This document shows positions 21,654 through 33,039 of a stretch of DNA of 64,000 nucleotides, piece after piece. Each line of letters starts with the position of its first letter. Within the stretch, counting starts at the first letter, position 1. Made by a program: the position numbers and the translations under genes. The DNA is from Gracilaria domingensis (lineage: Eukaryota; Rhodophyta; Florideophyceae; Gracilariales; Gracilariaceae): positions 62,001 through 126,000 of the forward strand of contig VCMS01000124.1 in assembly GCA_022539475.1 (NCBI GenBank), written 5' to 3'. The notes beneath the pieces are model-generated. The model searched no databases. It saw only the letters and a program-made list of their open reading frames with translations, and was not told the origin of the DNA.

Positions 21654-21955
21654 AGAAAGGCAAGTTGATACGCGACGGATGCGCCTAAGATGCGCTGTAC
21701 ATTCTGTTGCTTTCAGTGCATATGAACCATGTTGGAGTACTGTAGAGATGTGCATAGGATGCGCAAAAGATGCGCATAAACTGTGCGTGTGAAACACCTA
21801 AAAGATGTCCAAGTGATTTACATTAGACGTTCCAAAGCTATGCAAAATATGCTCATGTGATGAGCGAAGAGATGCGCGCCAGATGCGCTCTGGACAGCCG
21901 GAGTATTACAAAAAATGATGCGCAAATGGTATGCTAATGATGCTCTATTGTGTGT
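21654..21955. repeat. Left terminal and subterminal repeat region
   Basis: It starts AGAAAGGCAAGTTGATACGC. About nine copies of GATGCGC and close variants follow within 300 bases (near 21678, 21690, 21748, 21758, 21769, 21870 and 21879). CACTA transposases or their partner proteins bind such repeats, so this is the likely binding region. Confidence 0.72.
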
Positions 21956-22273
21956 CGAATTAGGCCAATGAACAGCTTTTGCATTCCTCTGTCTGCACCA
22001 ATCATAAACGATGAAATGCTTTTTACTCCTGTCTTTGGTACAGATACTTGAAATGGGAATAAAACCGTGACCTACATAACTGCAGTCACGAATGCCCTCG
22101 CTGCGCCGGTTGTGACCAGTAACGTCACCAGTAACATCACCGGTAACGTTATGTGTGATACATTTGTTCCATTCACATCTCGCCTCGCTCAGAATTCGGC
22201 ACCTTCCCATCGCCCGTATTTTTTCCCGTTCTTTACGTATCCAGACCATTAACGCTTCCAACGTCCTGAACCT
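21956..22273. other. Spacer between subterminal repeats and transposase 3' end
   Basis: No separate gene is seen. A small satellite-like stretch occurs near 22110-22155, where GTAACGTCACC/GTAACATCACC/GTAACGTTA repeats. Confidence 0.4.
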
Positions 22274-25200
22274 TCACAGCAGTCCTCCAAGTATTGTATG
22301 AGGCTGGAAAGAACTACATAATTGGTGGTGCATAGGGTCCAAAATAGTGCGACGCCCGTTGAAATCTATGTACCCAATAAGTCTGTTAACACATGAGATG
22401 TCTTCAACACTTCTTCGAGTGTTATGAAGCGTTGATCGACGGTTTGGGCCTTGCAGAGAAGTGTATGGGAGACCAGTGTTAGGGTCAAGACGAAGGCCAT
22501 ACAACCAGTTCACACGAATCAGTGTCAAGTTTTTGCGATGCAACAGCTGCTCACCTGGTTGCCGGTAAGACACGTCTGCTTCCCACATTTCGTCTATGCA
22601 CCCGTAAAACACTTTGAACGTTGCCTCTCCAGCCCCCGATTGCTGCGAAGAAGTTGAGCTGTCTGACTGGAAGTGCGCCGCGATCCAACACTTCTGCCTT
22701 GCTCTGTGTATATCCTGTCTTCTACGTCGTTGAAGCTCTGCCCAGCTCTCGATTTTTAACGTGGTGCTGTGGTCCGAGAGTTTCACTGATGGAAACAGAC
22801 GAATCTCTTCGATTCGAATATCGTAGCATGTTATGGGAAGCAGTGCTCTCGTATGTTCTTCAATTTGTCCCCTTCTCTCAACACCGCCAACCACTTTCCC
22901 CTTCCCCTCTAGTTTCAACTTTGTTCCCAACTCCTCAAGAGGCTGATCTACATCTGTAAAGGCCATGACTTTGTTATGTAGCGGAGAGCCAGAGTCGAGA
23001 GAGCAGTGCTCCTCCAGAGGAGGTTCTGGGGCTCTTGATGGTTCGAAATTAGAATTGTCTTCCTCCATCGTATGCCCAAAGCCACCACCGAGCATGCGTA
23101 GTGCAAAGAGATTATGCGTCTTGTGGAACAAATTCGCTTCTGGGCGTTGTGATGACTTCTTTATATCCACCATGGTATCTGCCACTCGCTCAACTATGAA
23201 TTGGGAAACGTTTCGCAACGGACCGCACTCCCGCAGCATTTGTGGCAGGTGTAGGATAGCATGCGTCGTAGGCGTGAGACAGAATGCCTCTGAGCTATTC
23301 GTCTGGAAGACCTGCAAAAACAGGGAGTGAATCTGACTGAGCCATTCTCCCATGCGATGAATATCACTCTTTCTGGGGCTCGTGTCAAACAGTACATGCG
23401 TCACTTTAGACGTCCGGGACCACAACGTAGTTATCCTTACATCGATCGAGCTTGCATTGAACACGATGGCACCATAGTACAGAGCAAAATTAAGGTAGTC
23501 TTCTGCCTTATACGCACCAATATAAGCAAAAGACTCAGATGGCCTGCCCCAAGTGGATGGAATTCCAGCAAATCCCGCTGCCAGGGACTGATTGATTGAT
23601 ACCAAGGCTCCTTCTTTAATCACGTAGGATCTCCGGATTGTGGCACACTTTGGGTGGAATCCCGTGCACAAATTGATCAAGTGCTTTACCCAACCCTGTA
23701 ACCAAAGATGCATGGGATCGTATGGAGAACACTTGACAATATCAAGAGTCAGTTCGGCAATGACTGATTTCCTTTTGACTGTTGTTCCAGGCATGATTGT
23801 CTCCCTTTGCGTCTGGCTTAGCGCCTGTTGTAACATCTCCCATGTGCGCGCAGTCTCTTCACATGTTCTGGGTCCGGGACATTCCACTGCGATGTAATTG
23901 GTAGGTATATCTCGAAAAGAGGGTGGCCTATGAAGTAAGAGGCAATTGTGCTCCTCTGGTAGCATCCACAGGCGAGTGCCACCGTCTGAAGCCCTGCGCG
24001 CTTTCTTGTGACACCTTCGACATGGGAGCTCCGCATTGTGTCCTTTCGTACCCAAAATCTTGCTTGCCGCAGGCCAGTCGGCTGTAAAGAATAACATGTA
24101 CGAGTACACGATTCGTAGTTTCCCATCATGACACTGCATGCGCACACCCTGTTCTAAGCGTTTCAAGTCATTAATCAAAGGCGACAGGAATGAATCAAAC
24201 TGCTCACCATCATGAGAGCCTGGAACAAACCCACAAAGCAGAAAATTTGCAGCCTTAAAGCGTTGCTCCGGACCATAGTTGAGAACTGTGAACATCAATG
24301 GCCACAGAGACCTGGTCATTCTTCGGCCTTTAAAGACTTCCACGCCATCGGACGAGAACGAGAGAAACACGTAAAGTTCTTCTTCCTCTTTCCAAGAGTT
24401 CAATCTCTCTCCATGCATCTCCTGAAAATACTCGCCATCGTGGTAGTCATGTAGATATGCGTCAGTCTCTAAATGGCTTACGGTAGCTTCATATGCCATC
24501 CGACACCCATGAAATATGTTCTTGAATGTATCAATCTCTCTACACAATGCTGCAATCTGTTCGGAGATGAATCGATATCAGTATCTACGCCCAATAGTAA
24601 CCGGCAGGTCACATTCGCGACTTGGGCATAAAACACTTTCACAGTCCTTTTCGAAAATGGCTGCATGTTCTTTGGTACACATTACCCCGTAGTATCTTTT
24701 CACGCCTGTTCTCCTTCTGATATAGTTCAGTGTTGCATCATAGCTGAAACGTGATGAAACAACATCGGTTGCAAGAAGCTTACGTGCGTAATTCTCGGAC
24801 AAGCCACCGTTTTCAACCACGAAGAGCACTTCCTGAAGTCTTCTCGCCTCTGCCTCTCTGAGAGAATCAGATACTGCGCAATGGCGTATATCGATTGTAC
24901 CCACCGTGCGTTCCCATGAGGCAAACGAGAGATGCTCTGAGACTTCTGACAAGTTCCCCGCTCTAGTACGGAGCTCGTCAGGATTTTGAGCTTGATGTGA
25001 CAAACACAAATCCAGCACATGAGAATTTCCATGAATGATGACAGTATCGTCAACCTCTTGAGGCGAAGAGGCACAGTTGTTAGTATCCATGCCTTCTAAA
25101 TGGACATCATAAAGGTCATTTGGATGATGATGATCTTGAACGCCACTGGTGGATCGCAGACGGCTGTTGTCCACTGCTATACGACCTTCTACATTTGGCA

Positions 25201-25534
25201 AAACTCCAGACGGTGGCTCTATACTCCCAGATATGTCTTGGTCATCATCGCTTGAATAGTGCCTCACGGGAGTCATGGGGCCTTCATTTTCCGCGCTTCG
25301 ATTAATTTCGCTCAGCCGTCTTCGAGTATTCCTTCGTCGGGCAGTGGAAATGGAAGAAGGGTAGAATGAGCAACTTTGCTGATCCTGTATCTCTCCTGCC
25401 TTAGAGCCTCCACGTGAAACAGCCCCGCTAGAATCACTGATCACATCTTTGTCGGAGACGAATATGGGATTCAGATATTGTGCGGTTCGTTCCTCAGAGC
25501 CTAATTTCTGTCGGAATCGCCTTCGACCGTGCAT
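22274..25534 (-). CDS. Tnp2-like (CACTA/En-Spm) transposase, one frame with an internal TGA
   Basis: The frame from the ATG at 25534 runs to 22274 (1,086 codons) with one interruption, a TGA at 24578-24580. The part before TGA (318 aa) is Ser/Asp-rich and ends with a Cys-bearing segment (CTKEHAAIF, VLCPSRECDLP), like the zinc-binding region before Tnp2 catalytic domains. The part after (over 757 aa) has the Tnp2 core: FSSDGVEVFKGRRMTRSLWP, AANFLLCGFVPGSHDGEQFD, a second Cys motif LPCRRCHKK and PYDPMHLWLQGW with candidate catalytic Asp. Its C-terminal region (VLFDTSPRK to NRLIGYIDF) also fits the family. The TGA may be a recent mutation, read-through or an unrecognised intron. A frame at 25935-25501 overlaps its start and may add a further N-terminal exon. 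Confidence 0.82.
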
Positions 25535-25812
25535 GATTCAGACACGGGATAGAAAGGGCATAGTGTTCTCGGTGGAGAGAGGACATTGATTTCAATAGTA
25601 GTACTATCCAAGCCAACCACTTTCCCGCCACATGAAAACGAAACGAAACTGTACTCCGCCGAAACCGTATAAATAGGCGATGAGCATTTCCAACGTCTTC
25701 CATGAAGCGGGTACCCTGTCAAGCTCTCCAGCGCCTCTTGACTGACTTCAGTTTCAGATCCGATCTGTACTGCACCAACGTGAGCTCTGTGGTAGGCTAG
25801 CAACACGTTGCA

Positions 25813-26715
25813 ATGTGGCCCCCTACCACCCCCTCTACTGCGCATACCGGAGGTGATACAACACGTTTCGAGGAACGTGTGCTTTCCATTCCCACTCGAT
25901 TGGAATCTCGTCAGCCGGATAAGCATGGAGCACACGGGAAGGGATCACAGCGGAGAATGCGCGAGGTTTTCAATAGAAAGATGGCCGCATTTCAGGGCCG
26001 TCAGTACGATGAAGATACTCCACTCACTGAAGAGTTCGTTTTTGCAGCCATGCGTTGCATTAGAGAACACCTATACTCATTGAAACATGTGTCTGATGAT
26101 GGCAAGTTCACGTATCGGAACCTGGTTCGAGAGCACCCACAAGTCGTGGTTGACCTTCGGTCCAAACTTGAACGCCACTTTCGCATTTTACGTATGGCTG
26201 AAGGACAGTGGGCAGCAAATTTTCTCATCCAAGAGGCACTGAGACGCGACAGACGATACAGAAGCAATGGAGGTAGTCAAATTTCTCCTGGTAATTCGCA
26301 AGCCCAACGGCAATCTAGCACACGAGTACAAGCAGAACAACTTGATGATGCAATTGGCGCCGATCCCACTGCTTCATCGATTGGTAATGAGAATGTTAAT
26401 CAGTCCATGGCTCCAGCTCCACCGATTCTGTTCGAGGAAGAAGATGAAATTCAACCAGGCAAAACACCCGCAGCGCAGTCCAGGACAACGAACAATGCCC
26501 TTTCACGCAACGCCTCGACTGTCAGAAGTGTACAAACAGATACAACGGAGACAGATAGAATTGTTTCACAAACCTCGCATGAGCAGTCCGTTGCACGAAC
26601 TTTCCGATCTGTTCCTGCAGGCCACCGTCCTGCCCTTCCCATATCAGGTCTTCGAGGAAAGGGTAGAGGAATAAGAAAACGTGTGACGACTCGTGGCCGC
26701 AGAGGACGTCAGTAA
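25813..26715 (+). CDS. Second ORF of the Tnp2-type transposon, possible DNA-binding partner
   Basis: This complete 300-aa frame is divergent from the transposase. Residues 30-165 are mixed and probably helical (EEFVFAAMRCIREHLYSL, LRSKLERHFRILRMAEGQWA). Residues 170-270 are low-complexity, Ser/Thr/Gln-rich. The end is very basic (GLRGKGRGIRKRVTTRGRRG), suitable for nucleic-acid or nuclear targeting. Plant CACTA elements encode a second protein (TnpA) that binds subterminal repeats; position makes a similar role likely here. I see no sequence similarity to TnpA, so this is inference only. Confidence 0.68.
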   Translation: MWPPTTPSTAHTGGDTTRFEERVLSIPTRLESRQPDKHGAHGKGSQRRMREVFNRKMAAFQGRQYDEDTPLTEEFVFAAMRCIREHLYSLKHVSDDGKFTYRNLVREHPQVVVDLRSKLERHFRILRMAEGQWAANFLIQEALRRDRRYRSNGGSQISPGNSQAQRQSSTRVQAEQLDDAIGADPTASSIGNENVNQSMAPAPPILFEEEDEIQPGKTPAAQSRTTNNALSRNASTVRSVQTDTTETDRIVSQTSHEQSVARTFRSVPAGHRPALPISGLRGKGRGIRKRVTTRGRRGRQ

Positions 26716-28786
26716 TATGAATAGATATATGTGTCTCAGATTGATTTGGTTCAAATATGAATGTTCCTTCTTGTTAGTATTGGAAGTTCAGATTGGTAAA
26801 AGAAAAATGATAAGTACTGCGTAACATACCTCAGGTTTCAGAAATGTTATAATTAAATTACGATACATGTCATTGCCCAGACGTCACAGTGAAGAATTCA
26901 GATCCAAGTTAGTGATTGCCTGTTCTAGTACCTTAATGAAAAACCTGCATTTCCTCCTGTCCTTGGTATGATATCAGAAGGTGTACGCATCCATCCGGAT
27001 TAGTTTCGAAGAAAACATGATGCACTCATGATCTGAGTAGATGACTACGATGTTAGAGAAAAATAATATTACTGGCTGTTGTTTCATAGCCTGAGGACAA
27101 AGAAAGTTACTTCATACGAAAGGTTTCGTATCACGTTGAGATGCACACAAAGTGTTCATGTGCTGAAGAGCATATTGAGTAGAAGGGGGTATGTAGTGAG
27201 ACAAAGTTGATGCAGAGGCTTCAAAGTTAGTCCAAACGCGGAGAACACGAGCTATTGAAGAAATAAAAAGCAACAAGCCAACAGAGAGGTCTATTTGGAG
27301 ATTAGTCTTGACCAACACTTAAGCGTATCAAGCGGCTGAAGTTGTGCTGATCTTTGTTGCTGAACAGTTTTGGTGACGGCGATGGGAGAACATACCACGT
27401 TCTGGCATTGAAAACTTCCAGTAACATATGCACCGAACCCGGCAGTCAGTAACGTACAAAGAGTACAGATTTCTGATATCCCGCGGTGGAGGTCAACGAC
27501 AGTCCTGGAAGATGTGAGTGCAGGCTCACGACAAGGGCTCGCGACAACCGGCTAGTGGTTCGTGGGGTTACAGTAACCATTAACCATTCGGAGAAATGAA
27601 AGTATTCATAGCTTGAACCGTTCTCAGAAGTTTCATGCACTGGGATTGGTACGCTGGGTTACGCGAAAGTGGTCAATATTACCAGCTGATTGGAGCGGCG
27701 AGGTAACGCGATTGGACCAATTAGAAGTCTGTGCTCGCGCAGGGCTGAGTAGCTGCACTGCATGCATGGCGAAGAAAGCTGGTGAAGATGTAAAGCACTA
27801 CTCTCTGTCTTAACATCATCATGATCTTCATCGTATCTTAACCAACGCATCAACGTAGGTTCACAGCGAAAACGTGCTCTATTTGATGATCGGCGTACAT
27901 GCAGGGAGCAGGCGCGCAGCATCATGCGCACCGGTGCTCATCAGAGCAGCTGCGCTTCGTGCAGCGCACCGTAGATCACGTCGCCAACGATAGGCGCGTC
28001 CAGCAGCCTGCATTACAGGCCCACCTCATGATGGCGCCCGCTGTCCATAGGAAGCCCCGTATTCTTAATTTTTCGCCCCTCGCAACGCACAGTTAGATGA
28101 GACGCGGACGTCCGTGTTGGCGGGGCATCCTTGCGGGATTTGTTGCAGGCAGAACTCTTCGTCAATTGCGGCGATAGTTGCGTGGATGCGACACCGCTTC
28201 GGTGAAACATGGTGGAGTACCGACGCCATACCGCGCGTAAGAACCCTTCGCGTTTCAAAAAGCTTCGCCGCGACCGTTGCTACGTCGTTTTAATGCCCTT
28301 AGGAACGCGCCCAACGTAGCATAGTCCAGTCGACGTACAGAGCAGGGTATGTAATGCTAGGTGGCTTCCTGCCGCGTTCGGGCGGCAGGAAATGTTTAGC
28401 TATCTCTGCACACGGTAAGTGTCGCCGCCAATTGTCAGGTTTTCCAGCGTTCATACCGCCAGATAGCTGCGTGCTGGTACAAAACATACCTGTAGCGCTG
28501 CGGTGCGCGGGGTACTTTACACGCCGCGAGCAGCGTTGCCGCCCTCGCGCTGGAGCACTCGTAGTTTCTCACCTGCTTCCCGCGTGTACCGATGATACCC
28601 TCGCTGCATTCCGTGCGCAAACCGCTTGCTTGCGCTGGCCGCGCCGCGCAACGTGCGCAAAAGGGCTTCCAACACGTGACTGAAAAACGGGCGCGTTAGA
28701 GGGCTACCTCTGAAGCAGGGGCTTAAATTAGGCGCACTCGGAAAGCGTTTCGATATTTAGCATCATCTACTGTAGATGCCAGGGGT
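26716..28786. other. Cargo region without a confident gene
   Basis: About 26.7-27.6 kb is A+T-rich and empty. From about 27.9 to 28.7 kb G+C content rises and short frames appear (for example 27899-28096 and 28354-28683 plus), but none has a recognised motif. A hairpin TTCCTGCCG...CGGCAGGAA lies at about 28366-28391. Confidence 0.35.
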
Positions 28787-29332
28787 ATGATACGCTTGCT
28801 GCGCCGTGCGGCGAGTGACAAATTATGTCACTTAAATCAGATCAACACCCCCTCCACTCAGCCACAGCAAGCAAAGCCCGCTGACAATCCGCTTGAGTGT
28901 CAGCCCGCCCCGCAGCCTCTCGCTCAAGTCAGCCCCGAGAAAAAAAACGTCACATTGGATTGGACCCCGCACATGGGATCGTCTGTCTTCGTCACTGGTT
29001 CCTTCTTTGACTGGAAAGAACAGCGCTCAGTCGTTACAGACGATGGATCCTATAAAGTGACTCTAGCTCTGCCCCCCGGCAAACATCTGTACAAATTTGT
29101 CGTCGACGAACAATGGTTTTATGATATTACTCAACCCACAGAAGCCGACTCGGAGAGTAACATCAACAACATCGTTACTGTTGAATCTCTGTCCTACCTG
29201 TCGACGCATATTTTACAATGCCCTCATGTATGCTACCCCCTTGCTTCTTTACTATCTGCACTTGTACTTGGTAGCTGTATGTCGCCCTTCGCCTTGCACG
29301 GTAAAATAGTAGCTTTCCTTGCCTCGTTGTAA
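28787..29332 (+). CDS. Partial CBM48 / AMPK-beta-type glycogen-binding domain protein
   Basis: This 181-aa frame begins MIRLLRRAASDK. Residues 55-130 form a carbohydrate-binding module of the AMPK-beta/CBM48 type: VTLDWTPHMGSSVFVTGSFFDW, then YKVTLALPPGKHLYKFVVD and QWFYDITQPT. In the family this domain binds glycogen or starch-like glucans and is part of SnRK1/AMPK beta subunits, isoamylases or laforin-like phosphatases. After about residue 135 the frame turns hydrophobic and no longer looks like the family, so this may be one exon of a larger gene, continuing past a splice site or lost. It lies among other incomplete gene copies inside the transposon. Confidence 0.7.
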   Translation: MIRLLRRAASDKLCHLNQINTPSTQPQQAKPADNPLECQPAPQPLAQVSPEKKNVTLDWTPHMGSSVFVTGSFFDWKEQRSVVTDDGSYKVTLALPPGKHLYKFVVDEQWFYDITQPTEADSESNINNIVTVESLSYLSTHILQCPHVCYPLASLLSALVLGSCMSPFALHGKIVAFLASL

Positions 29333-29814
29333 GCTTTCTCTCGTTTCACACGTTTGCTGTTTACTCTGATAAAATTTGAGGCGATGCATCCAACTGCGAA
29401 AGCATATATTCCGCCCCAGCATGGAATACATCCCTATCAACATCCAGAAAACCCGTACGTGAAGAAACAATAATCCCAGTTAGCAAAGTCAGGCTTCAGA
29501 TTTAAACGCCATTTGTAGTGTTCAAACAGATAACTTACGGAGGAGTGCCATGTCCCTGCTTTCCCACACTGCGCGCAAATGAAAACACCGTGGCGTTAGA
29601 CTACTCTCCAGCAAATTTTTGGCCACCCCACCATTGCCCTAATCAACACTTTTAACGTACCTGGAGTACATAATGAACTCGTGGGGTGGAGACCGTATCC
29701 CGTTCTGCGCTGAACGCTCCACCAAAAGGTGAAGAAATTCGAACGCGTTCTTTGTACCCACCCGAGTGTCTGAGTTCCCCATATAGAAACGCGAAGGCAT
29801 AGAGATCATCCCTC
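29333..29814. other. Non-coding spacer in the transposon cargo
   Basis: I see no gene, RNA or repeat here. Confidence 0.35.
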
Positions 29815-30579
29815 TTACAACGCAGTCGTGAAGTAAGGACGCGTGATAAATCTTCTGCTGAGCCCGTTCGGAGAATATGTCAAGTCAGCGAATTCCTCCA
29901 AATAGTGCAGAACAGTTACGGGAGCGAATCCCAGACACGCCTGGACGTTTTTGTTTGCCGCGGCAACATGGGCTGCTAAAAGTCCCACGCGACTGAGTCC
30001 GGCAACATAAATTCGCTCGCTGTTTGTGAACCAGAAGTCGATGAACTTATCGAGAGCGGCGTTAACCCTGCGCACAAATCCTGACACCAGATCACCACCA
30101 GCCTTGTATGGGTCGGCCCATTTCTCGAGCGCAGCCTCGTTTTCCATCATGTCGGAGGTGTGAAACGGCAATGTCACTGAGAACTCACGGAAGCTGGATT
30201 GCGCTGAGGGGCTGAGAAAATGTACAATTTGGTTCAAGGGATTCAACTCTAGATACTGCTCCGCGGTTAAGGATAAGTAAATGATGGCAGGAAGCGGCTC
30301 ATACTCCAAAGACGGCCCGGCGTATTTCCAATCAATGTGACCACGGAACAGGCTTGCTGACGACAACTTGCGGGATAGAGACTTGGGTACCATTTTCAGC
30401 GCGCAAGCGAGTTCGAGAATCAGGCTTTGAAAGAGATTCACGCACCGAGCCCGGCAGCGTCGGATTCTGTTGACAGGAAATACTTGTTCGCCAGGGACGT
30501 CTACACGTTCTGTTGCGACGGACGTGACTTTTTCTGAGATACACAGACGGCGCACAGAAGGATGCAAGCACTGATTCAT
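29815..30579 (-). pseudogene. Alpha/beta hydrolase, truncated copy (prolyl-oligopeptidase-like group)
   Basis: This frame is 254 aa. The hydrolase core starts near residue 80 with PLPAIIYLSLTAEQYLELNP and runs through ERIYVAGLSRVGLLAAH, a nucleophile elbow G-x-S-R-x-G with the catalytic Ser near residue 198. ACLGFAPVTVLHYLEEF follows, the standard next strand in this group. The strands that should carry the catalytic Asp and His are missing because the frame ends about 40 residues later. The first 60 residues (rich in Arg, Cys, Val) do not match the family. It looks like a captured 5' portion of a host gene. Substrate is unknown. Confidence 0.68.
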
Positions 30580-31307
30580 TGCTATGGATGACGTATCTGA
30601 TCACTCAGGTTTTGTCATACAATCTCCAGGGACCCGTCACAATTTGTGCTGAGATTTAACGGGTTTGAACCACGAGATAGGAGAGAGGCCGCAATGATAC
30701 ACCAACTGTGCAGGGCATGACCCAGTTTAGGGGCGCTTCTAAGCATGCATCGCGCAACGCATTCGTCAAGAGAACGCCGAAGTCAAGACGTGGTATTATG
30801 CAGGTCGGATTTCAAAGGTGGGCGTGATGTACTCTGCCTCTCCGGCGTCGAACAGGAATTGGAAAAGTCGGCCATCACGACAACATCACAGAAGCATAGC
30901 ATAGATATTGCTCCTCATGACGCGATGCCACGACGACGTGAGGTTGGGGTGTCACCGTGTGGCAACACGCGAGCAGAGCCAAATGACGGCCGAACACGTT
31001 ACACAACTTTCTTTATTTTGTCGAATGTTAAAGTAAACGACATTTGCCAAGCGCAATCACCTGAAGGTGCTTTTCTTTTCGCAGGTTTGGCGCCAAATTG
31101 AGTTTCGAAGACTGCAATCTCGGCGAGCGAGGCAATGAAAGGTCACCTGCGGGGCAACCCCGCCTCCTATCCGACCGAGCCCATTTCATCACTCGCGCTC
31201 AGCGCGTTCTATCGCCACAGCTCTCGCCCGTCGTCACCGCTGTAGACGGCCAGCACGCCCGCTATCTTTCCTCGACTTCATTGTCAGCTATTCTTGTGGG
31301 AGCCATC
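30580..31307. other. Spacer in the cargo
   Basis: Frames at 30745-31101 and 31098-31300 have no recognised content. The latter may be 5' sequence of the BRCT fragment that follows. Confidence 0.35.
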
Positions 31308-31943
31308 ATGAGCGCTGCCGTCCGCTCTGCCGTCACCTCCTTTCAAAGCACCCGAACGAGATCTATGCTCTCCCGCAAGCGCAAGCGCCCGACGCCCTTG
31401 CAGGGCTGCAGCGTGTGTGTCAGTGATGTTGGAGACGATGAAGCTGCCCAAATCGCGGCTCAGATCCGAAGAATGGGCGGTGAGTTTAGTGATGAGTTGC
31501 GTCCTAATACTACTCACTTGGTGTGTGAAAAAGCAGGCTCCGTGATGCATCGCGCAGTTTGTCAACGAAACAGTAGAACAGGTGTAACCCCGATTGTCGT
31601 TGTTCGTCATTCCTGGTTGCAAAGTTGCGAGATGGCATCCATCGTCTGTCTCTTGCAGATGCTAGTTTTTGGCGAGGGTCGTCCAGAAAGTGGCAAGGGT
31701 CGTCCAGTAAATTTTTTGAAAAAATATCGAGATCAATTATTTCAAAATTTGAAGATAATTGCTTGGGTCGTCCAGAATCGCTGTGCAGTAAATACTGGTG
31801 GGTTTTCCACTCGTGCTAGTTCTTTAGTCGAGGGCTACCTGAACGGTATTTCGCGAAGTCTAGGTTCAGTTTCCATTAAGGTGCACATTACACGATACCT
31901 TCTGCGGAATAATACCCTGCAACGCATGGAATACTGTTGCTAG
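31308..31943 (+). pseudogene. BRCT-domain fragment (TopBP1/Rad4-like first repeat)
   Basis: From the ATG at 31308 the frame carries a basic leader (MLSRKRKRPTP) and one BRCT repeat over roughly residues 34-112: LQGCSVCVSDVG, IAAQIRRMGGEF, NTTHLVCEKAG and the closing VVRHSWLQSCEM with the family tryptophan. BRCT repeats bind phosphopeptides in DNA replication and damage signalling. Right after the repeat the sequence stops looking like protein. It contains three copies of GGGTCGTCCAG within about 100 bases and A/T-rich inverted stretches, perhaps a small inserted element. The next BRCT repeats occur at 40916 in the same direction, so this may be the first part of one captured gene now interrupted. 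Confidence 0.65.
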
Positions 31944-32140
31944 TACAGATGATGTCCATTATGAAATCATACCGTTTTATTCGTATCTATTCTTCTATCG
32001 ACCGTTTTTGCTAACCACTACTTTGCTATATTACATATACCATTTCCCCATGATGAAGCGGATGTAGGCGCAATCTGCGGCAGATGCCGCAGAGGGCACC
32101 TCCACCGAAGTGCAGTATCGGTAGAACACATACGCACTCC

Positions 32141-32173
32141 GAGAGGATGAGGCGCGAAGCGCCTCATCCTCTC
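32141..32173. repeat. Perfect hairpin, 15-bp arms
   Basis: GAGAGGATGAGGCGC, three bases, then its exact reverse complement. It is followed immediately by another hairpin. Confidence 0.88.
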
Positions 32174-32174
32174 C

Positions 32175-32226
32175 GTTCCTCATGTAGGGAACCATGCCCA
32201 GATGCATGGTTCCCTACTTGAGGAAC
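32175..32226. repeat. Near-perfect hairpin, 23-bp arms
   Basis: GTTCCTCATGTAGGGAACC... pairs with ...GGTTCCCTACTTGAGGAAC with one mismatch around a short loop. Confidence 0.85.
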
Positions 32227-32641
32227 CTGCACCTGAAACTCGTGAGCTACGTCCGCATCAAAATTCGTTTACCTCTATACGCAAGCAGAAAGTATCCATA
32301 AGTTAGTCAAAGATCCGTTGGATACATTTGAAATGCGATGGAACGTACCATTGATAAAACAAAACAGAAACATTGCGCTAGAAAAGTCGAGGGACCTAGT
32401 AACTCGCAAAAGGAAGAAGAAGAAGGAAAGGGATCGGTTAGATTACCAGCCCACCATCATCGTAAAGCGCAAAAGGTGTCGAAGCGAGAACTCACAAGCA
32501 AGGGCACCAAGAATGCCCATGCAGCAAACATACCGCAAGATGCGATAAACGAAAGAGCAGCCTATGTCCCAACCAAGTACCAGAATCGTCTATCCCGAAC
32601 AGTCAGAGATCCAAGATCGCCAAGGAACCAACTTGTTTTGT

Positions 32642-32725
32642 TGCGCTTTAGGCTCTAGCTTCTCGCGTCTTGCGCTACTTTTGAAAAGTAGCGCAAGAGG
32701 CGAAACTAGAGCCTATGGCGCAACG
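32642..32725. repeat. Imperfect long hairpin, about 40-bp arms
   Basis: A segment starting TTGCGCTTTAGGCTCTAG and reaching TTGCGCTACTTTT is mirrored by AAAAGTAGCGCAAGAGGCG and CTAGAGCCTATGGCGCAA, with a few mismatches and small bulges. Confidence 0.8.
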
Positions 32726-32985
32726 AAATGAACCATTCGTCGCGTACTTACAGTGGTCGCTTTGGGTTACCAGGTTCCCGTTTTCACCCTTCAACTCGTT
32801 CTATATCTTGAGCAAATAGAAGAAGTTGGGGGTGATTAGCTTATTTCCTGCCGTTTGCATGTCGCAGAGCGCGAAGAAACGTGGTGAGGATTGGTTAGTT
32901 TAGAGCAAAGATACGTGGAAGGATATGGAAGAACGTACGAATAGACTGCACGGAATACATCCGTTAGATACGGATGACTCCGTCC

Positions 32986-33039
32986 TACTTTTTTCCGCCC
33001 TCTACTTTAAGGAGCCTCCATAAAGTAGAGGGAGGAAAA
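32986..33039. repeat. Hairpin, about 20-bp arms
   Basis: TTTTTCCGCCCTCTACTTTA is mirrored by TAAAGTAGAGGGAGGAAAAA across an 11-base loop, with one mismatch. Confidence 0.82.
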
